The notes: a model not told the origin generated them from the sequence alone. Shown: positions 9,770 through 19,399, counted from the first letter of the stretch. The stretch: 64,000 bases of DNA from an uncultured Verrucomicrobiota bacterium (GCA_902569115.1 CACFTI010000005.1:31142-95141), one strand, 5' to 3'. Translations and numbers: made by a program.

Positions 9770-11074
9770 ATGAAATTAGTCTCATTTTCCTCCTTATATT
9801 TAATACTGCAAATAGCTGGGCAATTGTTTGGTTCCACGAAGCCCAATATCATTTTTATTATGGTCGATGACATGGGTTACCATGATCTCGGTTGTTATGG
9901 AAGTAAGACGATTAGCACTCCCAATATTGATCGTATGGCGAAGGAGGGTATCCGCTTTACCGATTGTTACTCCGGAGACACCGTTTGCGCATCCGCACGA
10001 AGTACCCTAATGACCGGCTATCACAAGGGACACACCCCGGTTCGCGGGAATTCCGGAGGAATCCCACTTTTCCCGGAAGATATCACCGTGGCTGAAGTCC
10101 TCAAAAAAGCTGGTTATGTGACTGGTGGTTTCGGTAAATGGGGACTGGGTAATCAGGGCAAGGATGGAGCGGCCGAACGGCAAGGATTTGATCTTTTTTA
10201 TGGTTATTACAACCAGTGGCATGCACACACTTATTATACTCATCTTTTTCGAAATAGTAAAAAGGTTGAGTTAAACGGTCGCTATACACATCACGCGATC
10301 TTCGATGAAACCATCAAGTTTATAAAGAATAATAAGGATAAGCCTTTCTTTCTTTATTGCCCGTGGACACCACCCCATGCGGCTTATCAAATTCCTGAGA
10401 ATGAGCCGGCGTGGAAAATGTATAAGGACAAACCCTGGCCTCATGACGCGAGGGTTGCCGCAGCCATGGATACCATGATGGACCGGCATGTTGGAGAGAT
10501 CACTGCACTCCTCAAGAAACTTGGCATAAATAAGAATACCTTGATGTTTTTTACTTCAGATAATGGAGCGGCCAAGCGGTTTGATGGGATCCACAATTCC
10601 TCCGGGGTAATGCAGGGAAAAAAGAGATCATTGAATGAGGGTGGCATAAGGGTCCCGATGGTGGTTCGCTGGCCTGGTAAAATAAAAGCGGGCAGGGTAA
10701 GCAGTCACCCTTGGTATTTTCCTGATGTTATGCCCACCTTTGCCGAGATTAGTGGTGTTTCCACTGAAGTGCCCGAGGATATCGATGGCATTTCCATTCT
10801 TCCCACATTGCTTGATAAGGGAGTGCAAAAGCAGCATGAATATATGTTTTGGCAATACGGGGTAAGGGCAGTGCGTTCAGGCAAATGGAAGGGGATTGGT
10901 AAGGGCGGTCATCTGTACCTTTATGATTTAAGTGAGGATATTGAAGAAAAAAACGATCTGTCCTCCAAGCATCCTGAGATTGCTGCGAGAATGAAGAAAT
11001 ACATCACGATTGGATACCGTGAGCCCCGTAGTCAAAAGGACGATGGTAAATACACGGGGAAAGACAAAAAATAA
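9770..11074 (+). CDS. Sulfatase (arylsulfatase-like), secreted
   Basis: 'KPNIIFIMVDDMGYHDLGCYG', 'TVCASARSTLMTGYHKGHTPVRGN', 'GKWGLG', 'MFFTSDNGA'. Confidence 0.92.
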   Translation: MKLVSFSSLYLILQIAGQLFGSTKPNIIFIMVDDMGYHDLGCYGSKTISTPNIDRMAKEGIRFTDCYSGDTVCASARSTLMTGYHKGHTPVRGNSGGIPLFPEDITVAEVLKKAGYVTGGFGKWGLGNQGKDGAAERQGFDLFYGYYNQWHAHTYYTHLFRNSKKVELNGRYTHHAIFDETIKFIKNNKDKPFFLYCPWTPPHAAYQIPENEPAWKMYKDKPWPHDARVAAAMDTMMDRHVGEITALLKKLGINKNTLMFFTSDNGAAKRFDGIHNSSGVMQGKKRSLNEGGIRVPMVVRWPGKIKAGRVSSHPWYFPDVMPTFAEISGVSTEVPEDIDGISILPTLLDKGVQKQHEYMFWQYGVRAVRSGKWKGIGKGGHLYLYDLSEDIEEKNDLSSKHPEIAARMKKYITIGYREPRSQKDDGKYTGKDKK

Positions 11075-11114
11075 TTCACTCAGAACCTAAGAAAAAGCTT
11101 TAGTGTATTAATTA

Positions 11115-11135
11115 GTATTTTTATCATAAAAATAC
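11115..11135. repeat. 21-bp perfect palindrome GTATTTTTAT-C-ATAAAAATAC abutting the start codon of the next gene
   Basis: Read directly; ATG at 11136 follows without a gap. Confidence 0.8.
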
Positions 11136-14100
11136 ATGAGAAGTGTGTTAGCAATTTCCATTAACCTGCTTTTATGCATAATTTTTGTTTTCTCACTGAA
11201 CGGTCAGAGGGAAATCGGGCATCCTCCCTTCATGAGTCCCCATTTTTCTCCGATTGTAATTTCGCAAGACAAGGTTTTCGTCGCCAATACCCCATCGGAT
11301 ACGATTGATGTTCTCGATAGTAAGTCGGGTCGCGTCCTCAGAAGAATCCCCGTCGGGTTAGATCCGGTCAGTCTGGCCATTCGTCCCGATGGCCGTGAAC
11401 TGTGGGTATCCAATCACATTTCTGATTCGGTCAGTGTGATTGATCTTGATGAGTTGAAACCCACTTTCATGCATGTCATTGCCACCATTCAGGATATCGA
11501 TCCGGAATCCAAGGCGACCCGTTTTGACGAGCCGATGGGGATTGCCTTTGCTGATGAAAAGAAGGCATATGTTGCTTTATCATCGGAGAACAAAATCGCG
11601 GTGGTGAATGTCGCTACCCGAAAAGTGATCAAATTCCTGAAGATTCCTGCTCAGGATCCCCGGGGTATTATGGTTCGTAATGACAGGCTTTATGTCATTC
11701 CTTTCGAGTCGAACAATAAGACCCAGCTTTCGGGCGGGTACAAGATCGATGGCAAACTCGTTACCTTTAATGCCCATGAGCACTCTATTGCCAATAACAA
11801 TATTTTGTCACTTGGGCATGTCACCGATATCGTAAAACATCCCCGCGTGCCCGACCGGGATTTGTTCGTTTTCGATGTCAAAACCGACAAGCTTATCGAG
11901 ACCGTCGATACCCTCGGCACTTTGCTTTACGGAATGACTGTGGACTCCAAGGGTACGGTTTTCGTTGCCCAGACCGATGCCAGAAATGATGTCAACGGCC
12001 GTGCAGGGACCAAAAAGCATGGGCTCAAGGAATTGGGTAACCGGGCTTTTCTAAACCAGGTCACCCGGGTACGCTTCGAGAAGGGGAAGGCTGTAAAACC
12101 TGAGTATTTTAACTTGGAACCCCTTCCACCGGTAGACCCAACGGAAGGTATGGCTTTAGCTACTCCCTTTGCGATCACCCTGAGTGGTGACGATTCGACT
12201 TTATTTGTAACGGCAGCAGGTTCCGACAAGGTTTTCTCCGTGGATGCCAATTCCGGAGAAGTTTTGAGCAGGGTCGGAGTTGAGGCTGTTCCGCGCGGGA
12301 TTACCCTTGAGCAGGACCCTTTGGGTAAGACTGCAAAGGCATGGGTTTTGAATGCGGTCCAAAATTCAGTTTCGGTAGTCGATGTTTCCGACCCTACCGA
12401 TCTCCGCCTGATTCGAACAATTCCGCTTGAAGATCCTACGCACCCTGAATTCAAGGCGGGTCGGATTGCTTTCAATAATGCCGATTTTTCAAGCACCAAG
12501 TCCTTTTCCTGTGCCAGTTGTCATCCTGATGGTCATACGGACCAATTGCTTTGGGTTTTGGAGACACCGATTGTATCAGGAGGCAACCAAATCATGCCCC
12601 GTTCCACCATGCCAGTGAGAGGCTTGCGCGATACGGCTCCATTTCATTGGGATGGTATACCCGGTGATCCTTACGGTGGAACCAATAGTGCCAGTGTCAG
12701 AAAAGCGGTAAAGCCCAATGTTGACTTGCAAGATCCGGTCAGTGCACCCCGTCATTTAGTGGATGGAAGCATGGCAACAACCATGAGGAAATATGGCGAC
12801 AAATCAGTAAACAATGAGGGGAAGGCAGGCTTAATGTCATCGACTGAGAGGGAGACTCTCTCAAGGTTTTTATTAGGCGTGACTTATCCGCCTGCCCAGC
12901 GACGCGCCTATGACAACAAGCTTAGTGCAAAGGCCGAGGAGGGCTTTGAGCTCTTTCACATCCTTGGAGACAACGACCCGACAAAAAATAAGCCAAATGT
13001 TTGCGGGGACTGCCACAGGATGCCTTTTTTGGTCAGTACGAATACACCCGGTTCCGGTATGGAAACTCCCACTTGGCGAGGAGCCTACGACCGTTTTCTG
13101 ATTTTGCCCCAAGGAAGACTTAACATCATTGATTTTCCCTTTTACCGCCGGGTGGCGGAGGAGGGTATTCCTGAGCGTGAAATGTGGCGATTTTCGTGGG
13201 GTGGCAGGAGTCGCTTTGATCCTGTTTGGGAAATGGTACTAGAAGGCTCGACTGGATTTTCCGGTTCCTTGGGCCGACAGGTCACCATCAATTCAACCAA
13301 TACTGAAGATTCCTTATCCAAAGATCTGCTTGATGCTCTCGAACTTTCATCTTCTGAGGGTGCAATCGTGCTGCAAGTGGAAGGCTTGATTTTCGAAGAA
13401 GGTGATGCCCGGTCGATAATCCTTCAGTATGATTCAAGTTTGAATGGGGGGAGTTATTTCGAGACTGCAGGACAGCGAAAGGCTTTTACACGTGATCGGC
13501 TTTTTCAACTGGCGAATGCGAACCAATTTGTCGGAACTTTTACCGGGAGGCATGGTAAGAACGCTGATTTCGAGAACCCGCAGCCTGGCATCTGGGCCGA
13601 AGGTCCGATTGAGAAGCAACGCGGAGCACAGAAGTTTCCAGTCCTGTTCAAACAGAACAAGACCATGGTGGTGAGTGGCCGGCATCTAAAGGAGGGAGCC
13701 TCTGTCATCGTAAACGGAAGAAAGGCGAAGGGTTCGGTAAGATTAAGCGATAATGAACGGGTTGAGATTGAGCTGGCGAATCTTCCGCCCGAGGGAATGC
13801 ATTTTGTTCAGTTACAAAATCGTGATGGCTTGTTCACTAATGACTTTATTTTTCATGTCTCGGACAAGCAGATCAAAATTGAAGACACTGGTCCGGATCT
13901 AAGCGAGGCGATTGCAACGGGGAATTTATCCAGGATTAAGCGTTTGGTTAAATCGGGAGCTGATGTCAATGAAAGAGCAGGGGATGGGGGGACTCCCTTG
14001 AGCACTGCCGCCTTTCATGGCCGCATTGAAATTTTTCGTTTTCTCCTTCAAAAAGGGGCCAGGCCGATGGCCAAGAACAGAGATGGCAATACACCCCTCC

Positions 14101-14390
14101 ATGTCGCTGCATTTATGGGACGCTTCGAGATTGTAAATCTCATACTCTCAAAGGGAGCCAATCTAAATATTCTTAATAACAGAAAAGAGACACCCATAGA
14201 TGTGGTTTCAGGAGAATGGAGTAATGAATTGGCTGGCTTTTATCGCCTTTTGAACGGTTTGACTACGAACAAGGTTGATCTTCAGGAAATTCGTAAGGCC
14301 CGTCCGCGCATGCAAAAACTTCTCAAGGGTGCGTCTAATGCGAAGCTCCCAAAGAAAAACATCCCTCATTCTCAACAAGTTAATCCATAA
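11136..14390 (+). CDS. YVTN-type beta-propeller / heme c / ankyrin-repeat fusion protein, secreted
   Basis: 1084 aa: 'LDSKSGRVLRRIPVGLDPVSLAIRPDGRELWVSNHISDSVSVID' propeller; 'CASCHPDGH' and 'CGDCHRMP' heme motifs; C-terminal ankyrin repeats 'DGGTPLSTAAFHGRIEIFRFLLQKGA', 'DGNTPLHVAAFMGRFEIVNLILSKGANLN'. Confidence 0.85.
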   Translation: MRSVLAISINLLLCIIFVFSLNGQREIGHPPFMSPHFSPIVISQDKVFVANTPSDTIDVLDSKSGRVLRRIPVGLDPVSLAIRPDGRELWVSNHISDSVSVIDLDELKPTFMHVIATIQDIDPESKATRFDEPMGIAFADEKKAYVALSSENKIAVVNVATRKVIKFLKIPAQDPRGIMVRNDRLYVIPFESNNKTQLSGGYKIDGKLVTFNAHEHSIANNNILSLGHVTDIVKHPRVPDRDLFVFDVKTDKLIETVDTLGTLLYGMTVDSKGTVFVAQTDARNDVNGRAGTKKHGLKELGNRAFLNQVTRVRFEKGKAVKPEYFNLEPLPPVDPTEGMALATPFAITLSGDDSTLFVTAAGSDKVFSVDANSGEVLSRVGVEAVPRGITLEQDPLGKTAKAWVLNAVQNSVSVVDVSDPTDLRLIRTIPLEDPTHPEFKAGRIAFNNADFSSTKSFSCASCHPDGHTDQLLWVLETPIVSGGNQIMPRSTMPVRGLRDTAPFHWDGIPGDPYGGTNSASVRKAVKPNVDLQDPVSAPRHLVDGSMATTMRKYGDKSVNNEGKAGLMSSTERETLSRFLLGVTYPPAQRRAYDNKLSAKAEEGFELFHILGDNDPTKNKPNVCGDCHRMPFLVSTNTPGSGMETPTWRGAYDRFLILPQGRLNIIDFPFYRRVAEEGIPEREMWRFSWGGRSRFDPVWEMVLEGSTGFSGSLGRQVTINSTNTEDSLSKDLLDALELSSSEGAIVLQVEGLIFEEGDARSIILQYDSSLNGGSYFETAGQRKAFTRDRLFQLANANQFVGTFTGRHGKNADFENPQPGIWAEGPIEKQRGAQKFPVLFKQNKTMVVSGRHLKEGASVIVNGRKAKGSVRLSDNERVEIELANLPPEGMHFVQLQNRDGLFTNDFIFHVSDKQIKIEDTGPDLSEAIATGNLSRIKRLVKSGADVNERAGDGGTPLSTAAFHGRIEIFRFLLQKGARPMAKNRDGNTPLHVAAFMGRFEIVNLILSKGANLNILNNRKETPIDVVSGEWSNELAGFYRLLNGLTTNKVDLQEIRKARPRMQKLLKGASNAKLPKKNIPHSQQVNP

Positions 14391-14430
14391 CTTTTTGGAA
14401 CTATTCCCTCAGGGTAGTGTTCCCGTAACC

Positions 14431-15954
14431 ATGAAACTCAAATTTACTTTTCTTTTGGTTTATACATTCGTTTTTGCTCACGGTGAGAAAGAAGACCTAC
14501 CCGATTTATGGAATGAATTTCGTGGGCCAAACGGTTCAGGTATTCGCATGGATGCCAAAATTGGGGTTCCTTCCATGCAGGAATTACTTTGGAAGACTCC
14601 ATTACCTTTTGGCTTGTCCTGTCCGGTTTTGTCGGAAGATAAAATCTTTCTCACCGGCTTTAAGGAGGGGCTTCTTCTTACTATCGCTTTGGATCGCATG
14701 ACCGGGGAAATCATCTGGCAAAGAAAGGCTCCGGAAGTAGAAATCGAAAAGTTTCATGCATCCAGTAGTCCGGCGACCCCGACACCTTTTGTGGGGCAGA
14801 ACAGACTGTATGTGTACTTTGGTTCCTACGGACTTTTATGCTATGACCACAATGGAAAGGAACTTTGGAAAAAACCACTTTCCACTCCAAAGAGCCTTTA
14901 TGGGACAGCCTGCTCCCCGATCGTCTATAATGAGATGCTAATTCTTGTCGCAGACGATGATGCAAACCTGCCGGACAGTAAAGTTAGTCGTTCTAAAATC
15001 CTCGCGATAAATAAAAAAGATGGATCAACGATCTGGCAAAGGCACCGTCCATTTCATCGTAGCGGGTGGTCAACTCCAGCAATTTTTGAAAAGATCGGAG
15101 GTGCGGAGCTGGTTGTATTAGGAAACGGTTCCCTTCGTGGATACTCGATGCCCGATGGGCAGGAAAAATGGCAGGTCGATGGATTCTCAAGGGAAACAAT
15201 TGCGAGACCTATGATCGGAAATGGAAAAGTCTACGGCTCCGGTTCAAGACTTGGGGGGTCTGCAGATTTGAATACGGATCCGCTCCCTTTCTGGAAGGCG
15301 GTTATCGGATTTGACCGTAATGGTGACGGACGACTGGAGCGAAAGGAAATGACCGGTCACTTTACCTTCCCTTTTCGTCCACAGCTTCCACCGGGGCATC
15401 TCGGGTATGGGCTCCCCTTACCCAAAGATTCTGAAAAAAAAAGGAAAAGACTGGATGCTATGTTTGGATGGATAGATAAAAACCGGGACGGTTTTTGGGA
15501 TAAAGAAGAGTTTCTTAAAAATCTGACCATTGGAAGAGGAAAACCCTTACTTGTTGCTGTTAAACCGGGAGGTGCGGGTAATGTGACTGATTCTCATATC
15601 CAGTGGGAGTTTAATAAAGGCATCCCGGAAGTTCCGTCTCCCATCCTCTATGATGACCTAATTTACATGGTTTCCAACGGTGGAGTCCTAACCTGTTTGA
15701 ATGCTGGCGTCGGGCAGATGGTCTATCGTAAAAGACTGCCCGGGTTGGGTCAGTATGTCGCCTCGCCGGTGGTTGCAGGCCAGAATCTAATTTTTGTTTC
15801 CGAGGAAGGTTTGCTCTCCGTGGTTAGGGCAGGAAAAGAATTTAAACTCTTGGGCCAGTTAAATGTGAAAGAAAATATTAGAGTCACACCAGCAGTTGGA
15901 AGACAAACTTTATACCTAAGAGGGGACTCCCATCTTTGGGCTTTTGGTAAGTGA
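14431..15954 (+). CDS. PQQ-like beta-propeller repeat protein with EF-hand insert, secreted
   Basis: ORF 14275..15954; probable start at 14431 (MKLKFTFLLVYTFVFAHG). 'WNEFRGPNGSG' PQQ-family opening; EF-hand loops 'DRNGDGRLERKE' and 'DKNRDGFWDKEE'. Confidence 0.83.
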   Translation: MKLKFTFLLVYTFVFAHGEKEDLPDLWNEFRGPNGSGIRMDAKIGVPSMQELLWKTPLPFGLSCPVLSEDKIFLTGFKEGLLLTIALDRMTGEIIWQRKAPEVEIEKFHASSSPATPTPFVGQNRLYVYFGSYGLLCYDHNGKELWKKPLSTPKSLYGTACSPIVYNEMLILVADDDANLPDSKVSRSKILAINKKDGSTIWQRHRPFHRSGWSTPAIFEKIGGAELVVLGNGSLRGYSMPDGQEKWQVDGFSRETIARPMIGNGKVYGSGSRLGGSADLNTDPLPFWKAVIGFDRNGDGRLERKEMTGHFTFPFRPQLPPGHLGYGLPLPKDSEKKRKRLDAMFGWIDKNRDGFWDKEEFLKNLTIGRGKPLLVAVKPGGAGNVTDSHIQWEFNKGIPEVPSPILYDDLIYMVSNGGVLTCLNAGVGQMVYRKRLPGLGQYVASPVVAGQNLIFVSEEGLLSVVRAGKEFKLLGQLNVKENIRVTPAVGRQTLYLRGDSHLWAFGK

Positions 15955-15992
15955 ATAACGGTCGGTATCCATCTGAAATCAATAAGTTTACC

Positions 15993-18900
15993 ATGAAATT
16001 CATCCTTACAAATTTGTGCTCTCTTTTGCTGGTCATCGCGGGTTTTGCCAAGGACAAACATCCGAATGTCGTCACCCTCCTTGTCGACGATCTCGGATAT
16101 CGTGATCTCGGCTGTTACGGGGGGCCTGTTAAGACTCCCATTCTCGACAATTTGGCCACTGGGGGCGTTCGTTTCACCGACTTTCACTCGGGAGCCCCTG
16201 GCTGCTCGCATTCGCGAGCCACCTTCCTTACGGGCCGCCACCACTATCGCACAGGTGTTTACTCCGTCATCACCGAACGGCTTCACAAGATGCATCTGCT
16301 GAAAAGCGAAACGACCATCGCCGAAGTGCTTAAGGAAAACGGCTATGCCACCGCTCACTTTGGGAAGTGGCACCTCGGTATGCCGGTAAACAATCGCGAC
16401 AACCCCACCCCTGCCGAACATGGCTTCGACTACTGGTTCGGCCTCGTTAACGGTCCGGGTCCCAGCCACAAGAACCCAACCCAGTTTCTGCGCAATGGTA
16501 AACGCGTGGGAGAGATGAAAGGTTACTCCTGTCAAATCGTTGTCGATGAGGCTCTCACCTGGCTTAATGAAAAGCGCGACGCCAAGGAACCCTTCTTTCT
16601 CAATCTTTGGTTCAACGAACCCCACGCTCCGATCGCGGCACCCGATGAGATCGTTTCCCAGTATGGTGCGCTCAACGATCAGGCCGCAATCTACAGCGGC
16701 ACCATCGACAACACCGACCGGGCGATTGGACGACTCATTGCAAGACTTGAAAAACTTGGGGAGCTAGAGAACACCATCATCGTCTACGCCTCCGATAACG
16801 GCAGCTACCGACCGGAGCGTAACGGAGAACTTCGCGGCCAGAAAGGATCTCAATTCGAAGGCGGGCATCGAGTCCCCGGCATCTTTTACTGGAAGGGCGG
16901 AATCCCCGGAGGACGTGTTGAGGACAAGCCCGCTGGTGTCGTCGACCTTCTTCCCACGCTCTGTGGATTGATCGGCATCAAGAAACCCGCGAATGTCCAC
17001 CTTGACGGCTCTGACCTCGCACCTCTGCTTACCAAGTCCGGCAAATTCAAGAGGCATCAGCCTCTCTTTTGGATAACAGGTGGAAATATGGTCATCCGAA
17101 TGGGTGATCACACTCTTTTTGCCTCCGGCACTGCGAAATCACCGATCGACTTGAAAGCGGCAAGTCGACTTACCGAGCAAATCAAGCAAGTCCTCGGTGA
17201 TGATCTTGAAAAAGTGTTGGACGGAAGGGATGTTAAGGATCTTCGTAACCGCCTGTTTAATATCGAGAGATTAGCCGATCCCGAGGCCGATCGCCTGAAG
17301 AGACAACTCAGGGAATTGTTCTACTTCAACGAAGCGTGGATCCCTGAACTCAAGAAGAGTGAGCTCGGCCGTGCCCAACAACTCTATGACCTATCGAAGG
17401 ATCTCAGTCAGCAAAACAACATCGTAAAAGACCACCCCAAACTTGTTGCCCGAATGAAAAAGAAAGCCGAGGTCATCTATGCGAGCGTCATGGCCGATGC
17501 TCCAGAATGGCTCACCACTGAAGAATTGGACGCCGCAATTAAGCCCCGAGGAAACGAACCGCAACGATCTGCCATCGGACTACCCGACAACGATATCGCA
17601 AAGCTCCTCGCCCGTATAGATAAGAATGACCTTCCAGACGGCTATCATGGAAGCCGACATCAGCCTTATGTCGATCGCATTATGGCCGGTCTTAAACCCG
17701 AACAGCGTGCCCGTGTCGGCCAACTCTGGAAAGATAAACGTCGGCTCGATTCTGATATACCCAACCCGGGAGCCTCCTTCGTTAGAATTCTTACACATAT
17801 TGCTAAAGAGAATCAAAAGAGTAAACAGTCCAACTTAATGAAGAGTGCTGAGAGTTGGGCTCATTGGCGCGGACCCAGTGCAAACGGAGTCGTTCCTTCG
17901 GCGAAACCACCCACCCACTGGAGCGAGAAAAAAAATATCCGATGGAAAGTGCCAATTGATGGAGCAGGTGCATCTACTCCGATTATTTGGAATGATAAAA
18001 TCTTTCTTTTGTCAGTAATTGATACGGGGAAAGTGGATCCTTCTCTGCCTCGTCCGGAAGATCAGCCCAAGAGAGTCTTTGATATCACTCATCCAAATAC
18101 TGAGTTTAAGTTTCTAGTTCTTTGTCTGGATCGCAAAAATGGTAAAGAGTTATGGAGAAGGGTGGCTACCCGCTTAATTCCACATGAGGGAACTCACCGG
18201 GATAATAACTACGCTTCAGCCTCTCCCACCACAGATGGTAAGTTGCTCTATTGCTGGTTTGGGTCGGCAGGATTGTTCTGTTATGACTTGGAAGGTAATA
18301 AGGTTTGGGAGCGTAACTTAGGTGAGGTCAAGATCGGAGCAAGTCTGGGGGAGGGGTGTTCGCCCGTTTTGTATAAGGACAAATTGGTTATTCTTAGGGA
18401 CAATCGCGGACAGTCGACCATACAGGTTTTGAATGCAAAAAATGGAGCAACCATTTGGAAGAAAAACCGGAACACCCGGAACGGTTGGGCCACACCCGCA
18501 GTTGTTGAACATGAAGGAAAAGTCCAGGTCATCACTACTGCATCCAGACCGGAAGCTGGCAATCGCAAGACTCCCGGTAAAGTGATCAGCTATGACCTTG
18601 AAAATGGAAACATAATCTGGGAATATTCGGGTCTTACGGACAATGCGATCCCGTGCCCGATCGTGGAGAATGGTGTGGCATACTGTATGACGGGTTACTT
18701 AGGTTTTTCCTTAGTCGCGGTGCCGATTTCTGGAAAAGGGGAACAGTCGCAAAACATTTTGTGGAGGAGAGAATTGGGCACCCCTTATGTCCCGTCTCCC
18801 ATATTGTATGATGGACTTCTTTATTTCACCCAGTCCAACCAGGCCATTCTTTCCTGTGTCGATGCAAAAACGGGCAAGGTTCTCATGGAGCGGACCCGTT

Positions 18901-19124
18901 TGCCCGGATTGTCAAATGTCTACGCTTCCCTAGTTGGAGCAGGTAATCATATTTATGTTGTTGGGCGCTACGGTAAGACGGCGGTGCTCAAAAGAACGGG
19001 GAAGTTCGACTTGGTGGCTACGAACACCTTGTCCGATCGCTTTGATGCCTCGCCCGCAGTAGTAGGTGATCAACTTTTCCTGCGTGGACATAAATCTCTC
19101 TACTGTATTGGTAAGCTAAACTGA
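15993..19124 (+). CDS. Sulfatase fused to a C-terminal PQQ-like beta-propeller domain
   Basis: ORF 15951..19124; probable start at 15993 (MKFILTNLCSLLLVIAGFA). N half: 'HPNVVTLLVDDLGYRDLGCYGG', 'GCSHSRATFLTGRHHYRTGVY', 'IVYASDNGSYRP'. C half from about 17850: 'WAHWRGPSANGVVPSAKPPTHWSEKKNIRWKVPIDGAGASTPIIW' ... 'FLRGHKSLYCIGKLN'. Confidence 0.88.
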   Translation: MKFILTNLCSLLLVIAGFAKDKHPNVVTLLVDDLGYRDLGCYGGPVKTPILDNLATGGVRFTDFHSGAPGCSHSRATFLTGRHHYRTGVYSVITERLHKMHLLKSETTIAEVLKENGYATAHFGKWHLGMPVNNRDNPTPAEHGFDYWFGLVNGPGPSHKNPTQFLRNGKRVGEMKGYSCQIVVDEALTWLNEKRDAKEPFFLNLWFNEPHAPIAAPDEIVSQYGALNDQAAIYSGTIDNTDRAIGRLIARLEKLGELENTIIVYASDNGSYRPERNGELRGQKGSQFEGGHRVPGIFYWKGGIPGGRVEDKPAGVVDLLPTLCGLIGIKKPANVHLDGSDLAPLLTKSGKFKRHQPLFWITGGNMVIRMGDHTLFASGTAKSPIDLKAASRLTEQIKQVLGDDLEKVLDGRDVKDLRNRLFNIERLADPEADRLKRQLRELFYFNEAWIPELKKSELGRAQQLYDLSKDLSQQNNIVKDHPKLVARMKKKAEVIYASVMADAPEWLTTEELDAAIKPRGNEPQRSAIGLPDNDIAKLLARIDKNDLPDGYHGSRHQPYVDRIMAGLKPEQRARVGQLWKDKRRLDSDIPNPGASFVRILTHIAKENQKSKQSNLMKSAESWAHWRGPSANGVVPSAKPPTHWSEKKNIRWKVPIDGAGASTPIIWNDKIFLLSVIDTGKVDPSLPRPEDQPKRVFDITHPNTEFKFLVLCLDRKNGKELWRRVATRLIPHEGTHRDNNYASASPTTDGKLLYCWFGSAGLFCYDLEGNKVWERNLGEVKIGASLGEGCSPVLYKDKLVILRDNRGQSTIQVLNAKNGATIWKKNRNTRNGWATPAVVEHEGKVQVITTASRPEAGNRKTPGKVISYDLENGNIIWEYSGLTDNAIPCPIVENGVAYCMTGYLGFSLVAVPISGKGEQSQNILWRRELGTPYVPSPILYDGLLYFTQSNQAILSCVDAKTGKVLMERTRLPGLSNVYASLVGAGNHIYVVGRYGKTAVLKRTGKFDLVATNTLSDRFDASPAVVGDQLFLRGHKSLYCIGKLN

Positions 19125-19309
19125 ATTCTCAAACTGGGGATTTAAGTAAGACTGATGGGGCTTACATCAAATATGAATGACTAATAAATTGCATATTTAT
19201 CCATAAATAAAAGTATACCTGTCGGTTTCTCTCTCAGGTATTTGCGGTTCGTTGATAGAGCCTTCGTTCGCATCCAGTTTACCATCGGTAAAAAACCGGA
19301 TGGATCCAA

Positions 19310-19339
19310 TTATTAACATTTCTTTTTACTTGTTAATAA
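19310..19339. promoter_or_regulatory. Inverted repeat upstream of the chemosensory operon
   Basis: TTATTAACA (19310-19318) / TGTTAATAA (19331-19339), 12-nt spacer, about 60 nt before the hybrid CheA start codon at 19400. Confidence 0.45.
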
Positions 19340-19399
19340 CGAGTTTTAATCTAGTAATACTAATCCCCACTTTTATTACCCCATCATAAATCCCCAATC

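Noticed and set aside
11927-12499. 190-aa minus-strand ORF
   Set aside because: Shadow of the YVTN propeller gene; low-complexity Ser/Thr/Val composition typical of antisense frames.
15750-16625. 291-aa ORF on the minus strand
   Set aside because: Fully antisense to the PQQ gene end and the sulfatase half of the fusion; explained by codon bias of the coding strand, no recognisable protein motifs.
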